64,000 bases of DNA. Source: Levilactobacillus angrenensis (GTDB taxonomy: Bacteria; Bacillota; Bacilli; Lactobacillales; Lactobacillaceae). Each line of letters begins with the position of its first letter. Positions within the stretch are counted from its first letter, which is position 1. A program made the position numbers and the translations under genes. The notes under the pieces were generated by a model. It searched no databases. It was not told where the DNA came from and was given only the letters and a program-made list of their open reading frames with translations. The stretch covers positions 119,313-183,312 of the forward strand of contig NZ_RHOB01000003.1 in NCBI RefSeq assembly GCF_003946085.1, in the 5' to 3' direction. Positions 18,886 to 27,211 of the stretch are shown in pieces.

Positions 18886-18949
18886 AAGAAGTTCGAGTTT
18901 ATTATTTTGAGGGATAAATCACAAGCAGAGCAAAAATTGAGACCTTAAC

Positions 18950-18980
18950 CGCAATTTTTTCAAAAATGACAAGAATTGCG
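18950..18980. promoter_or_regulatory. Inverted repeat in the pduA-pocR intergenic region
   Basis: CGCAATT and AATTGCG are separated by 17 bases, between divergent pduA and pocR. It lies upstream of the pdu -10 box where an activator such as PocR could bind. No experimental motif is available to compare. Confidence 0.3.
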
Positions 18981-18986
18981 CAAAAA

Positions 18987-19000
18987 TGTAAGCGCTCTCT
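18987..19000 (+). promoter_or_regulatory. cre (CcpA) site between pduA and pocR
   Basis: TGTAAGCGCTCTCT fits the consensus TGWAARCGYTWNCW at 13 of 14 positions. It could serve both divergent genes, giving glucose repression of pdu. Confidence 0.6.
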
Positions 19001-19094
19001 TGATTTTTCTTGTCGACACCTTTAAAATTAACAATAAATGAGAATCTATTAACGGCATCTATATTTTTATTTGCTGACAGGAAGGAAAATCACT

Positions 19095-20156
19095 ATGCCC
19101 ATTAGTGTTCCCGACAAAATTGACTACACCGAGTTATCAGAATCAATCCAAGTGTTCTCGAAAATCAGTCAAATTGACACGTCATTTTATGATTTTAGTG
19201 ACACTTTATTGAAAGATGGTAACATTTACCACGGTTTAAGTGACATTCAACACAATTTGGACCTAAAAGATTCTGCCACCATTACGCTTTTCCCCGTAAT
19301 TGCGAAAGATAATATTATCGGTTTCGTTATTTGCGATGCGACCAGTGCTTCCCAGGAGCGCGTTAACCTGTCGAAGACTTATATTGAAAGCATTGCCAAC
19401 AGTACGTTGGGGGAATTGATTAATGCCCACATTGAAATTTTGAACCCGTTGAGTGCCCAAAACATTTCACAAATGCGTCAATTCGCCATGTTGTTCAAAC
19501 CAACCCTCGCCCGAATCACCCCGTCGGTGGCCATCAAACAGCCACAACGGTCCGCCGGCGGGCCCTCCAACATCGACAAGATTCTGACATATGTTCAAAA
19601 TAACATTCGGACACCAATCTCACTGGAATCCTTGTCACAAAACGTTTTCCTCTCCCCCTCTTACCTAAGCCGTATCTTTAAAAAATATATGCACATCAAT
19701 TTTATTGATTATGTGAATTACCAGAAGGTCGCACTGGCCTGTAAATACTTAATGACGACCCGCAACAAGGTCAGCGTGATCTCCCGGCAAGTAGGGTATT
19801 CACGCAATAGCTACTTCTCCAAGGCCTTCAAGAAAGCGACGGGCATGTCGCCGTTGGCCTACCGACGCAATCACTACGTCGTACAAAAAGTACATACTAT
19901 CCCGCGAGACCTGAGCTGGCGAGAAGATGATACCATTTTCGATATTTCTCGGCGTTACTTTAAAAAAATAAAAGCCGACTTTGCTATCCAATCCGCTGAC
20001 GGTGCTCCTTACGTCAACCAAATCGGTAATCTGACTGATTCTGGGTCACGCGGCTGGGTCTTTACCGTTGACTGCCAACAGTCTACCCATCCGGCCGATG
20101 CTGTCATTGACACCGATACTGCAGTGATTCAATGGCTCTACACCACCAGATTTTAA
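19095..20156 (+). CDS. pocR: PocR-like AraC-family activator with C-terminal DUF4430-like domain
   Basis: About 353 residues from ATG 19095 (AGGAAGG site upstream). Residues 1-150 correspond to the PocR sensory region. An AraC HTH pair lies around 165-262 (QNNIRTPISLESLSQNVFLS, SYLSRIFKKY, VGYSRNSYFSKAFKKATGMSP). The remaining ~85 residues are not part of a normal AraC protein: DTIFDISRRYF, YVNQIGNLTDSGSRGWVFTV and AVIQWLY resemble DUF4430, the beta domain of transcobalamin/intrinsic factor. Divergent from pduA, so it is the likely pdu activator. A paralogue with the same architecture is at 23039. Confidence 0.88.
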   Translation: MPISVPDKIDYTELSESIQVFSKISQIDTSFYDFSDTLLKDGNIYHGLSDIQHNLDLKDSATITLFPVIAKDNIIGFVICDATSASQERVNLSKTYIESIANSTLGELINAHIEILNPLSAQNISQMRQFAMLFKPTLARITPSVAIKQPQRSAGGPSNIDKILTYVQNNIRTPISLESLSQNVFLSPSYLSRIFKKYMHINFIDYVNYQKVALACKYLMTTRNKVSVISRQVGYSRNSYFSKAFKKATGMSPLAYRRNHYVVQKVHTIPRDLSWREDDTIFDISRRYFKKIKADFAIQSADGAPYVNQIGNLTDSGSRGWVFTVDCQQSTHPADAVIDTDTAVIQWLYTTRF

Positions 20157-20162
20157 ATCAAT

Positions 20163-20215
20163 AAAAAATCCCATATCAGTGACGCATGCTCGTCAACTGG
20201 TATGGGATTTCGTTT
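20163..20215. terminator. Bidirectional terminator between pocR and pduF
   Basis: A 15-bp stem (AAATCCCATATCAGT with ACTGGTATGGGATTT, one mismatch) lies between convergent genes. A T-run of six follows on the minus strand, and a T-rich tail on the plus strand. Confidence 0.85.
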
Positions 20216-20268
20216 GTGGTTGTTTCACGAAAAGCTGGTTCCTCTTTTCATTTAACGGATAGGACCGG

Positions 20269-20973
20269 TCACAGCGCTACTTTGATAGCTGCCGCGATAA
20301 TACCGCCCAGTAATGGACCGCACATTGGTACCCAAGCATACCACCATTCACCACTACCGCCATTTGGTACTGGTAAAATCGTGTACGCCAACCGTGGACC
20401 CCAGTCACGAGCTGGGTTGATGGCGAACCCGGTGGTCGTCCCTAATCCAGTACCAATGACTAAGATCAAAGTCCCCACGATAAATGGCTTCAAGCCTTGG
20501 GTAAAGTCACCTAGGTTCAAGAGAATAAAGACAAACCCAAAGGTGGCTACGGTTTCAGAGATAAAGTTATAGAATGGTGATTTGATAGCTGGCCGCGTTG
20601 CAAAGATCCCCACGGTATTGCCTTCCGCTTCACCCTTGCTGGCTTTGAAGTGTGGTGCAAATTGCAGAATCACAATTGCTGCCCCTACGAATGCTCCAAG
20701 GAATTGGCCCAGTAAATATGGCAAAACCTGTGACCAAGGAAAAAGACCAAACAGGGCAAACGGAATCGTTACGGCTGGGTTCAAATGACCATCTGAACCT
20801 AGCGCACCGGCAACGTAGACCCCCATGGTAACCGCCAAACCCCAGGAAGTACATACGAACAGCCAACTGGATCCTTTTGCGTAAGACTTATTCAAGTTCA
20901 GCCCCGCACCAGTCCCAGCACCGAGGAGAATCAGGATCATGGTTCCAAAAAACTCGCCTATAAATCCATTCAA
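20269..20973 (-). CDS. pduF: Glycerol/propanediol facilitator PduF (aquaporin family)
   Basis: About 234 residues with six helices. The two aquaglyceroporin motifs are HLNPAVT (NPA) and INPARDWGPR (second NPA with the Arg and Asp typical of glycerol channels). It imports glycerol or 1,2-propanediol for PduCDE. The start TTG at 20973 gives MNGFIGEFFG, the usual PduF start, and has AAGGCGGG at good spacing; GTG at 20982 is the alternative. Confidence 0.94.
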   Translation of the reverse strand: MNGFIGEFFGTMILILLGAGTGAGLNLNKSYAKGSSWLFVCTSWGLAVTMGVYVAGALGSDGHLNPAVTIPFALFGLFPWSQVLPYLLGQFLGAFVGAAIVILQFAPHFKASKGEAEGNTVGIFATRPAIKSPFYNFISETVATFGFVFILLNLGDFTQGLKPFIVGTLILVIGTGLGTTTGFAINPARDWGPRLAYTILPVPNGGSGEWWYAWVPMCGPLLGGIIAAAIKVAL

Positions 20974-20997
20974 AATCGACACCCGCCTTTTCTAAGT

Positions 20998-21019
20998 ATT
21001 ACCAATTCTCATTGGTAAT
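20998..21019. promoter_or_regulatory. Palindrome in the pduF leader
   Basis: ATTACCAAT and ATTGGTAAT are perfect 9-bp arms around a 4-base spacer, about 25 bases before the pduF start. It may be an operator or a 5' mRNA hairpin near the ribosome site. Confidence 0.45.
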
Positions 21020-21162
21020 TTCATCTTAGCAAGAAATAACTGCAAAATTTTGTGCTGTTAACTTTTGAGCAAGAAGAAACGGCTAAAAAACACCATTTTT
21101 GTCAAATTTAAGAGTATCGCTTGAAAGTTAGTGTGCTTAACAAATTCTAGTGACCCGTAATT

Positions 21163-21308
21163 GCGGTCCGCCCACCGCGTTCCAACCCATAGTTGGCGGA
21201 CGGTAGGTGGCCAGCTCAAACTACGAAGCTGTAAACGACTATTTTTTACGTCACGAGTCGCGTGGTGACAATACTTCTAGCTGATTTTCATCTTTCAACC
21301 TTCAGTTA
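21163..21308 (+). repeat. Dispersed intergenic repeat, copy A
   Basis: The first part (21163-21215) matches the end of the inverted-repeat element at 51197-51390. The second part, from CTACGAAGCTGTAAACGACT to the CATCTTTCAACC motif, matches 48917-49003 and 51396-51483. With 21308-21402 it fills the 430-base gene-free gap here; no ORF is credible in it. Confidence 0.7.
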
Positions 21309-21402
21309 TCAGTTTCAAGCGGAACCGGCTGCCTTTTGGCGCACGTTTCGGCCATTTAAAGTTGGCATAAAAGGGGGTCTGGGATGTTTTGTCCCAGACC
21401 CC
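21308..21402 (+). repeat. Terminator-bearing repeat, copy 1
   Basis: About 95 bases, from GTTATCAGTTTCAAGCGGAA to the CCCAGACCC hairpin. It occurs again in opposite orientation at 60227-60325 with only a few differences. Conservation extends well beyond the terminator hairpin, so it is a dispersed repeat rather than two chance terminators. Confidence 0.75.
21370..21402 (-). terminator. Terminator of the ene-reductase transcript
   Basis: On the minus strand GGGGTCTGGGA pairs with TCCCAGACCCC across a short loop and is followed by TTTT. It lies 13 bases past the stop of the old yellow enzyme gene. Confidence 0.8.
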
Positions 21403-21414
21403 TGCTTTCTTCGC

Positions 21415-22482
21415 TTACAAATAACGGTAAATACTTTCGGGAATTCCTAGAGTTGTGGCTGTCCAATCCGCCTTTCCTTTCAAAGTTTCAGGCTGGCGGA
21501 ACTTTTTCGGCCACGCAGGATCAACGATCATTTGCTGACCCACAGCGGCTAAGTCGGCGCCGAGATCAGCTACTCGGGCAACATCCGCATGCGTTCGGAT
21601 TCCTCCGGCAATCATTAATGGGAGTTGTGGCGCGAACCGTTTCACCAATTCAGCCACTGGTCGTTGCGTTGCTAGCGTCACCGCGGGTTGGGCATAATCG
21701 CGTAACGACAAGCTTAGGTAGCTCAATGGCAGGTGCGATAATGCGCGGATTAACACGAGATTGTCCGCCAAGCTCAGGCCTCCCGCTTCAATTTCTTCGG
21801 GAGAGATGCGGTAGCCCACCACGAAGGGCCGCTGTGCTCGGGTAGCGACAGTTAACACCCGTTGTGCGACTCGCATTGGAAAATACATGCGATTGACCAA
21901 ACTACCACCATAATCATCTTGACGCTGATTGGATAATGGCGACATAAATTGTTGAAGCAAAAAGCTATTGGCACCATGAATCTCGACACCATCAAACCCC
22001 GCCGCAATTGCCCGCTGAGTTGCCGCACCAAAGTCGGCAACGATTGTATCGATTTGGGCTGTGGTCAGGGCTTGGGGTTGGTCGACTTGGCCATGGGTCC
22101 CGCGAATTGCACTCGGACCAACGACTGGCGCACCATTCGTAGCAAAGTGATTCGTCATTCGTCCGGCATGAACCAACTGGACGACGGCTCGTGATCCTTG
22201 CTGATGAATGGCCGCAGCTAACTGCTTCAGTCCGGCAATCTGCTGATCATCCGCGATACTCATCGAACCAGTCACGGTGCTCCCCGCTGGCGCAACGTAC
22301 AACGAGCCCACAATACTCAAACCGACTTGGCCTGTATGTTGCTGATAAAATGTGCAATCATTTTGACTCACAGCGCCATCAAACAACGAGGTCCGTAAAT
22401 CTAACGGTGCCAGACAAAACCCATTGCGCAGGCGAAGCCCATTGGCAAACGTATACGGTCGCTCATACTGAAATTCACCCAT
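21415..22482 (-). CDS. Old yellow enzyme-family NADH:flavin oxidoreductase
   Basis: About 355 residues, an FMN TIM barrel. Motifs: VQLVHAGR, DGVEIHGANSFLLQQFMSP with the active-site HGAN, and the YGGSL loop. Such enzymes reduce activated C=C bonds or other electrophiles. I chose ATG 22482; a TTG lies upstream at 22494. It is co-transcribed with a vertex-shell gene (24-base gap) and sits between the two PocR genes. Its job beside a compartment gene is unclear; it could detoxify reactive aldehydes such as acrolein, which forms from 3-hydroxypropionaldehyde (inference). Confidence 0.88.
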   Translation of the reverse strand: MGEFQYERPYTFANGLRLRNGFCLAPLDLRTSLFDGAVSQNDCTFYQQHTGQVGLSIVGSLYVAPAGSTVTGSMSIADDQQIAGLKQLAAAIHQQGSRAVVQLVHAGRMTNHFATNGAPVVGPSAIRGTHGQVDQPQALTTAQIDTIVADFGAATQRAIAAGFDGVEIHGANSFLLQQFMSPLSNQRQDDYGGSLVNRMYFPMRVAQRVLTVATRAQRPFVVGYRISPEEIEAGGLSLADNLVLIRALSHLPLSYLSLSLRDYAQPAVTLATQRPVAELVKRFAPQLPLMIAGGIRTHADVARVADLGADLAAVGQQMIVDPAWPKKFRQPETLKGKADWTATTLGIPESIYRYL

Positions 22483-22506
22483 GACATCCCTCAACCTTCC
22501 TAAAAC

Positions 22507-22776
22507 TTAGTTATCAAACCGGTCAATAATTCCTACAATTGCGCAATCATTTACATCTCGAATACCGGGATCTTGATGAACCTGGCGAGCGCCCGCCCCT
22601 CGTACTAGCAAGACGTACTCCCCAATTCCCGCACCAATTGCGTCAGCAGCGACTTCCTCGTGCCGCACTGCTTCACCATTGGAATCAATGGGTTGAACAA
22701 TCATTAATTTGCGCCCCACCAAAGAGGGATCCTTTGCTGTAGCCACTACGCTACCCACTACTTTTGCCATATACAC
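22507..22776 (-). CDS. Third EutN/PduN-family vertex protein
   Basis: 89 residues, strongly similar to PduN at 10166-10435 (shared MYMAKV, VGRKLMIVQPI, GAGIGE, LLVRGAGAR, DVNDC, IVGIID), much closer than to eutN at 28370. It starts at GTG (MYMAKV); ATG 22770 is possible. It is separated from both operons and paired with an ene-reductase under its own promoter, so it may be a duplicate of pduN serving a variant vertex. Confidence 0.9.
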   Translation of the reverse strand: MYMAKVVGSVVATAKDPSLVGRKLMIVQPIDSNGEAVRHEEVAADAIGAGIGEYVLLVRGAGARQVHQDPGIRDVNDCAIVGIIDRFDN

Positions 22777-22824
22777 AAGTCATCAATCCTCACTTATTTT
22801 TGCTATCAACAGTCACGATTCCCT

Positions 22825-22851
22825 ATTATACCGCAGTGTAAACCGTTTTCA
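22825..22851 (-). promoter_or_regulatory. Promoter -10 and cre-like site before the vertex/ene-reductase pair
   Basis: On the minus strand TATAAT (22830-22825) is preceded by TGAAAACGGTTTACA (22851-22837), a cre-like palindrome in place of a clear -35 box. Catabolite control is likely. Confidence 0.5.
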
Positions 22852-22939
22852 GAATCTAGCGCTCATTGAAACCAATCTCATTAATTAGTATTTTTTTGCC
22901 AGCAACTGCAAGAAAATACCAGTGCTATTTTGTTGAATC

Positions 22940-22968
22940 TTGAAATAATGCTACTTTTTCGTTACAAT
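22940..22968 (+). promoter_or_regulatory. Sigma-A promoter of the second pocR
   Basis: TTGAAA and TACAAT with exactly 17 bases between, about 70 bases before the start codon of the gene at 23039. Confidence 0.7.
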
Positions 22969-23038
22969 TTGGTTAGATGTTAACGGATACATCATTGAGT
23001 CAATGGGGACTCATCCACTTTTTCGAGGAGGGTCTTTT

Positions 23039-24127
23039 ATGTCTAGTTTTTCACCAACTCAAGAAAATTACCATGACTTGGCGCAAGCTCTAGCCAAGTT
23101 CACCAGTCTTACCCAAATTAAAACTTTGTGCTATGGCTTCAATGGAATTTTACTTAAGAACAACCTGGTTTTTCTAAACGACTCCGCCATCCAAAGTAAC
23201 TTGGCCAACGAGGACCTAACTAGCTTCGCGCTATTCCCCATCAGTTGGGGAAATCAACTCTGGGGATTGATGCTGTGTGACGCGAATAGTGTGTCGCAAA
23301 AGCGTTTGGAATTGGCTCGAACCTACCTCACGGATGTGCTTCATCAGACTTTCCCCCAGGCGGACGTGCCTATTCAGGTCTGGGAACCACTCAAGCCTAA
23401 TCAAATCAAGCAATTGAACTACTTCAACAGCCTGATGTTCCCCCACAATGGCCCATCAGAGTCCTTAGCAACCGATGACCTGGCAACTACCATGATCAAC
23501 GGCCAACCAATCAGCAGTGATGATGCTTACCAAAGTATCAAACTAGCCGTCGCCTACATTCGTCAACACGTGCAACAATCATTGTCTCTACATGAGGTGG
23601 CAGAGGCAGCTTACCTGTCGCCCTCTTATTTGAGCCGGCTATTCAAAAAGTACCTACATGTCAGTTTTGTTGAATACGTTAACAACCAAAAGATTGCGTT
23701 AGCGCAGGAGCGGCTAGCCCTTACTTTTATCCCCATCAACCAAATCTCAACACAATTGGGATTCGCTCAAACTAGTTACTTCACGAAAATATTCAAACGA
23801 AAAACGCATTTGACCCCATCAGAATTCCGGCAGCATAACCACGCCATTCAAAAGGTCTACACGATTCCTCGAGATCTTGACTGGCAGGCCACCGACTCCG
23901 TCTATGACGTGACGCGGGCCTACTTCAAGCACCGAGGAATCACGTACCGTTCAGACACTGACGACGGCACGACCTACGTCACTCAGATTGGTGACCTAAC
24001 CGATTCGGCTGGTACCCGTGGCTGGGTATTCACCGTCGATGGCCAACAACTTTTACAATCTGTTGATGAGGTCCGGGTGCAAGATAAGTCAGTGGTTCAA
24101 TGGGTCTACATGAACTATGCGCACTAG
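23039..24127 (+). CDS. Second PocR-like AraC regulator with DUF4430-like C-terminus
   Basis: About 362 residues from ATG 23039 with GAGGAGGG upstream. It is a paralogue of pocR (19095): sensory region 1-170, AraC HTH around 170-270 (AYIRQHVQQSLSLHEVAEAA, SYLSRLFKKYLHVSF, TPSEFRQ). A C-terminal extension contains DSVYDVTRAYF, YVTQIGDLTDSAGTRGWVFT and VVQWVY, again DUF4430-like. It is divergent from the vertex/ene-reductase pair and convergent with the end of the eut operon. It may control either that pair or the eut/B12 genes; the target is not visible. Confidence 0.85.
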   Translation: MSSFSPTQENYHDLAQALAKFTSLTQIKTLCYGFNGILLKNNLVFLNDSAIQSNLANEDLTSFALFPISWGNQLWGLMLCDANSVSQKRLELARTYLTDVLHQTFPQADVPIQVWEPLKPNQIKQLNYFNSLMFPHNGPSESLATDDLATTMINGQPISSDDAYQSIKLAVAYIRQHVQQSLSLHEVAEAAYLSPSYLSRLFKKYLHVSFVEYVNNQKIALAQERLALTFIPINQISTQLGFAQTSYFTKIFKRKTHLTPSEFRQHNHAIQKVYTIPRDLDWQATDSVYDVTRAYFKHRGITYRSDTDDGTTYVTQIGDLTDSAGTRGWVFTVDGQQLLQSVDEVRVQDKSVVQWVYMNYAH

Positions 24128-24130
24128 GCC

Positions 24131-24164
24131 AAAAGGTCCCGCCAATAATTTGGCCGGGACCTTT
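24131..24164. terminator. Bidirectional terminator between pocR2 and the eut operon
   Basis: AAAAGGTCCCG pairs with CGGGACCTTTT around a loop with CCA/TGG, between convergent genes. It ends the eut transcript on the minus strand. Confidence 0.85.
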
Positions 24165-24167
24165 TGT

Positions 24168-24956
24168 TTACGTCAGATAAATCTCCCGTAACCGTTGAAT
24201 CTCACCATCCGTTAAGCCAATCACATCATGCAGGTACGCTGACATACCGCCAGCCGTCTGCACAATCTGGGTTAGCGCTTGGTACAGGTAATCTTCGGTG
24301 ACAATGGACAAGTCATGGATTGACTGCAGAAAGTTGGCATTCATATCTGCCCGTTTAGCTGCCTGAATTCTGGCTGCCACTCGCGCTTGTGACAAATCAT
24401 TGGTCAGTAGATAATCCGCCAAAATTTGTTCTGGCGTCACGCCTAACGCTGAGAGTAGTAGGACTGCCCCGAAGCCAGTACGATCCTTACCAGCTGAACA
24501 ATGAAACAAAATGCCTTCCTGCTCACCTTGCGCCAATAAGTACTGGAAAAATTGTCGGTAAGCCTGTTGTGGTTGAGCCATGGTTGCTAACCGTCGATAA
24601 ACATGGCGCATTTGTTGGTAACCACCCTGAGCATTACGGGCGTACTGTTGTTGAAGAGTAACCGCCGTCCCCGTACTTTCCGTTTCGTCATCATCAAACA
24701 CAGGTAGATGCTTGAAGCAAATCCCATTGGGTAACCGGTCCGGAAATTGTGCCAATTCCGCTGTTGAGCGAAAATCAATGTCCACGGTCACGCCTTGATT
24801 CAAGAGTAACTGCTGATCTGCAAGGGTCAATGCTGAGAGATGACCGGCTCGGAATAGCTTTTGCCATTTCACGGTACGGCCATCCGCGGTCGTGTAACCA
24901 CCTAAGTCGCGAAAATTCATACCACCCGTGACGGGAATCACGCGTTGCCGTGCCAT
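24168..24956 (-). CDS. Protein tyrosine/serine phosphatase (eut-linked)
   Basis: 262 residues, paralogue of the pdu-linked phosphatase (4132-4929). N-terminal NFRDLGGYTTADGR and catalytic HCSAGKDRTG (Cys about 153, Arg about 159) are intact. Last gene of the eut operon. Its constant pairing with both operons in this genome suggests a compartment-related role; the substrate is unknown. Confidence 0.85.
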   Translation of the reverse strand: MARQRVIPVTGGMNFRDLGGYTTADGRTVKWQKLFRAGHLSALTLADQQLLLNQGVTVDIDFRSTAELAQFPDRLPNGICFKHLPVFDDDETESTGTAVTLQQQYARNAQGGYQQMRHVYRRLATMAQPQQAYRQFFQYLLAQGEQEGILFHCSAGKDRTGFGAVLLLSALGVTPEQILADYLLTNDLSQARVAARIQAAKRADMNANFLQSIHDLSIVTEDYLYQALTQIVQTAGGMSAYLHDVIGLTDGEIQRLREIYLT

Positions 24957-24983
24957 CTCTTTCCCTCCTTCACAACAGTCCCA

Positions 24984-25430
24984 CTATGCTTCCGTGATTT
25001 CCAGATAATCTGTAATAGCCGTCATCCCCGTATTAGTCTTCGCCGACACACAGAATATCTGGCTGGCACCCGCCGCCTTCAACTGATCGACTGCCCAGTC
25101 AATATCTGCTGGATCTTCAGCCAGGTCAATCTTGGTCACAATACCAATCTTATCTTTGGGAAACATGCTCCCAAATCCCGGCGAAAATGTCTGCCGGTGA
25201 TCTGTCACACTCTGGACGAGAACAATGACATCCGCATCTACAGCCGTCACGGTCAGTGCACTGTAATATTCCCGGTGCTCCATGAATTCTCCTGGCGTAT
25301 CAATCATGCGATTATGCTTATAGAACTCAACTACCTGTGTTTTCTTGTAAGCGATGGCTTGTCCCAACAGTCGTTGACAAAGAGTGGTCTTCCCACAAGC
25401 GACAGCGCCAATAAATATCGGTTTCTTCAT
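24984..25430 (-). CDS. eutP: EutP/PduV-family P-loop protein
   Basis: About 148 residues starting MKKPIFIGAVACGKTTL, chosen from several in-frame starts for its AAAGGAG site and family N-terminus. P-loop GAVACGKTT at residues 8-16, then DTPGEF. Overlapping or adjacent to eutJ; paralogue of pduV at 1858. EutP in related operons has acetate kinase activity, which would supply ATP from acetyl phosphate here, where no ackA is in the eut operon. Confidence 0.85.
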   Translation of the reverse strand: MKKPIFIGAVACGKTTLCQRLLGQAIAYKKTQVVEFYKHNRMIDTPGEFMEHREYYSALTVTAVDADVIVLVQSVTDHRQTFSPGFGSMFPKDKIGIVTKIDLAEDPADIDWAVDQLKAAGASQIFCVSAKTNTGMTAITDYLEITEA

Positions 25431-25455
25431 CTTGATTCCACTCCTTTCCAGCTTG

Positions 25456-26304
25456 CTAGTCGTGATCATACATCGCAATACCTAGTGGCGTGACATATTG
25501 TGGAAACGCCGGTTTGTAGGCTGGCAACTTCAGCGTTTTGCTGAAAGCTTTGACAAAGTCCTTGAAATTAATTGCCCCACCAACCACAATCACAGGTTCC
25601 TTAACAGGTGTTGTCCCCGTGTCGCGAGCGATTGTTGCCATCTTATCCACAACTGGTCGAATGATTGAAAACACTTCACTTTCCCGCTGTGGATCTCGTT
25701 TGATCAACTCAGCCTCGTCCGCCGGAATATGATGATAACCAGCTAAAACCAACGTCATGTGAAAACCACCAGTAGCTTCATCCAACACTTCCACCAACTT
25801 ACCACGGTTAAAGATACTGATACCAGTGGTTCCCCCACCAATATCGACCACCGTCCCCGTCTTCATCTGCAGAAATGAGGCAGCTGCCGTGGGCTCATCA
25901 ACCACGTGACGACATTCCAATTCAGCAGCTTCAATCACATTGCTGACGATTTTGGAAGCACTCTCACCAGTTCCTGGTGGGATTGCCCCACAAGCAGTCG
26001 TTAGCATCGTGCCGAGTGCTGCTTCAGCCTTAGCTTTCAACCGTTTCAAAATCTGTACGGACTCCATGAAGTTCACTACGATGCCGTCTCGAACCGCGTG
26101 ATCATATTCAAACGCGCCGTACAAGGGCTGATTGTCTTCATCCAGGACCGTCAATACAATCGATGACGTCCCGAGATCAACACCAACTCGTAACCGTTCT
26201 TGCGGTTCTACTGGGCGAGTTGGGTGATCAGTGTTCACGACCTCGGCAAATTGTTGTAGCTGTTGATTGACCACGGCCAAATCTAATGCTTGTTTTGTCA
26301 CCAT
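25456..26304 (-). CDS. eutJ: EutJ chaperone-like protein
   Basis: 282 residues; ASKHA motifs GVDLGTSSIVL near residue 43 and VVDIGGGTTGIS near 153, and VVGGAINF near the C-terminus. Very similar to the pdu-linked eutJ (2330-3190). Located between eutS and eutP. Confidence 0.9.
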   Translation of the reverse strand: MVTKQALDLAVVNQQLQQFAEVVNTDHPTRPVEPQERLRVGVDLGTSSIVLTVLDEDNQPLYGAFEYDHAVRDGIVVNFMESVQILKRLKAKAEAALGTMLTTACGAIPPGTGESASKIVSNVIEAAELECRHVVDEPTAAASFLQMKTGTVVDIGGGTTGISIFNRGKLVEVLDEATGGFHMTLVLAGYHHIPADEAELIKRDPQRESEVFSIIRPVVDKMATIARDTGTTPVKEPVIVVGGAINFKDFVKAFSKTLKLPAYKPAFPQYVTPLGIAMYDHD

Positions 26305-26367
26305 ATTCTCTCCTCGACTTTATCGTAAGTTTTTCGCTATCATGGATACATCCAGCAAGTCTCCTCA

Positions 26368-26736
26368 TCAAGTACGAGTGATCTTGCAGACTGAGAAGTC
26401 CAAGATTGTCTTCAACTGACCGACCACTTGTTCCAAGGAAGCCTCAACCTCTGACACTTCCCCACACAGTACGACCGATCCACTAAATCGATCGATGAAA
26501 CCGAGATCAACGCTCCCAGACTTGGTCGCAATATCACTGGCAATAATCGACGCCTCGCTGGGCGTAATCGTTAGGATACCCAAGGCTGAGTTGTTGTCGT
26601 CTAACCCCAACTTTTTAAAAACATCCTTGTCAGGATTGGCGATAACGTGGGCCAAGGTAATCTGCTTGCCAGGCACGTATTCTTGAATCATCCGTTCTGG
26701 TTCTGTCCGGTGTTCACTGGTGTTCGTCAGACTCAT
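26368..26736 (-). CDS. eutS: EutS/PduU-type permuted BMC shell protein
   Basis: 122 residues with the signature [20 protein letters not shown] and [20 protein letters not shown]. Circularly permuted hexamer of the EutS/PduU family. It is closer in sequence to PduU of this window than I would expect for EutS, pointing to shared origin of the U-J-V modules. Confidence 0.9.
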   Translation of the reverse strand: MSLTNTSEHRTEPERMIQEYVPGKQITLAHVIANPDKDVFKKLGLDDNNSALGILTITPSEASIIASDIATKSGSVDLGFIDRFSGSVVLCGEVSEVEASLEQVVGQLKTILDFSVCKITRT

Positions 26737-26767
26737 GGCATTAGCCTCCTTTCTATTAAGTTACGAC

Positions 26768-27211
26768 CTAAGCTTGATTTTCCCAATCGGCCGGATAAGT
26801 AATGTAGATGAAGCGGGCGGCATCAGGTACGGAGAACTTGATCTTACTTCCTTTAGGAATCAGAATGATTTGGCCAGCATTAGCTGTTGCCGTCCCATTC
26901 TTACCGATAACACTCAGGGTACCATCAATAACGTAATCCACTTCGTCATAGTTCAAGGTCCAGTCAAACGTACTATTCTTCATGACCATCAAACCAGCCC
27001 CTAACCGTGGGCTTTCCTTCAAATCAAAGAAGTCCTTGGTATAAACTTGATCCGTGGGGTTTCCCGTGTCCATTCGATCATCCTCGGAAACATCCCAAGC
27101 TGGTAAATCAATTGCAACTAACCCATCCGGAGTAATCGTCTTTTTAACACTCAGCTTTTCCGTCACAATTTTCCGAACGATTTCTTCAATCTGTGCGCGA
27201 TCAATGTTCAT
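26768..27211 (-). CDS. eutQ: EutQ cupin protein
   Basis: 147 residues with a cupin domain at the C-terminus (DYVIDGTLSVIGKNGTATA, GQIILIPKGSKIKF). Shorter than enterobacterial EutQ (about 230 residues), as in other Gram-positive operons. The N-terminus (AQIEEIVRKIVTEKL) resembles an encapsulation peptide. EutQ has been reported to have acetate kinase activity; not shown by sequence here. Overlaps the eutH stop. Confidence 0.88.
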   Translation of the reverse strand: MNIDRAQIEEIVRKIVTEKLSVKKTITPDGLVAIDLPAWDVSEDDRMDTGNPTDQVYTKDFFDLKESPRLGAGLMVMKNSTFDWTLNYDEVDYVIDGTLSVIGKNGTATANAGQIILIPKGSKIKFSVPDAARFIYITYPADWENQA

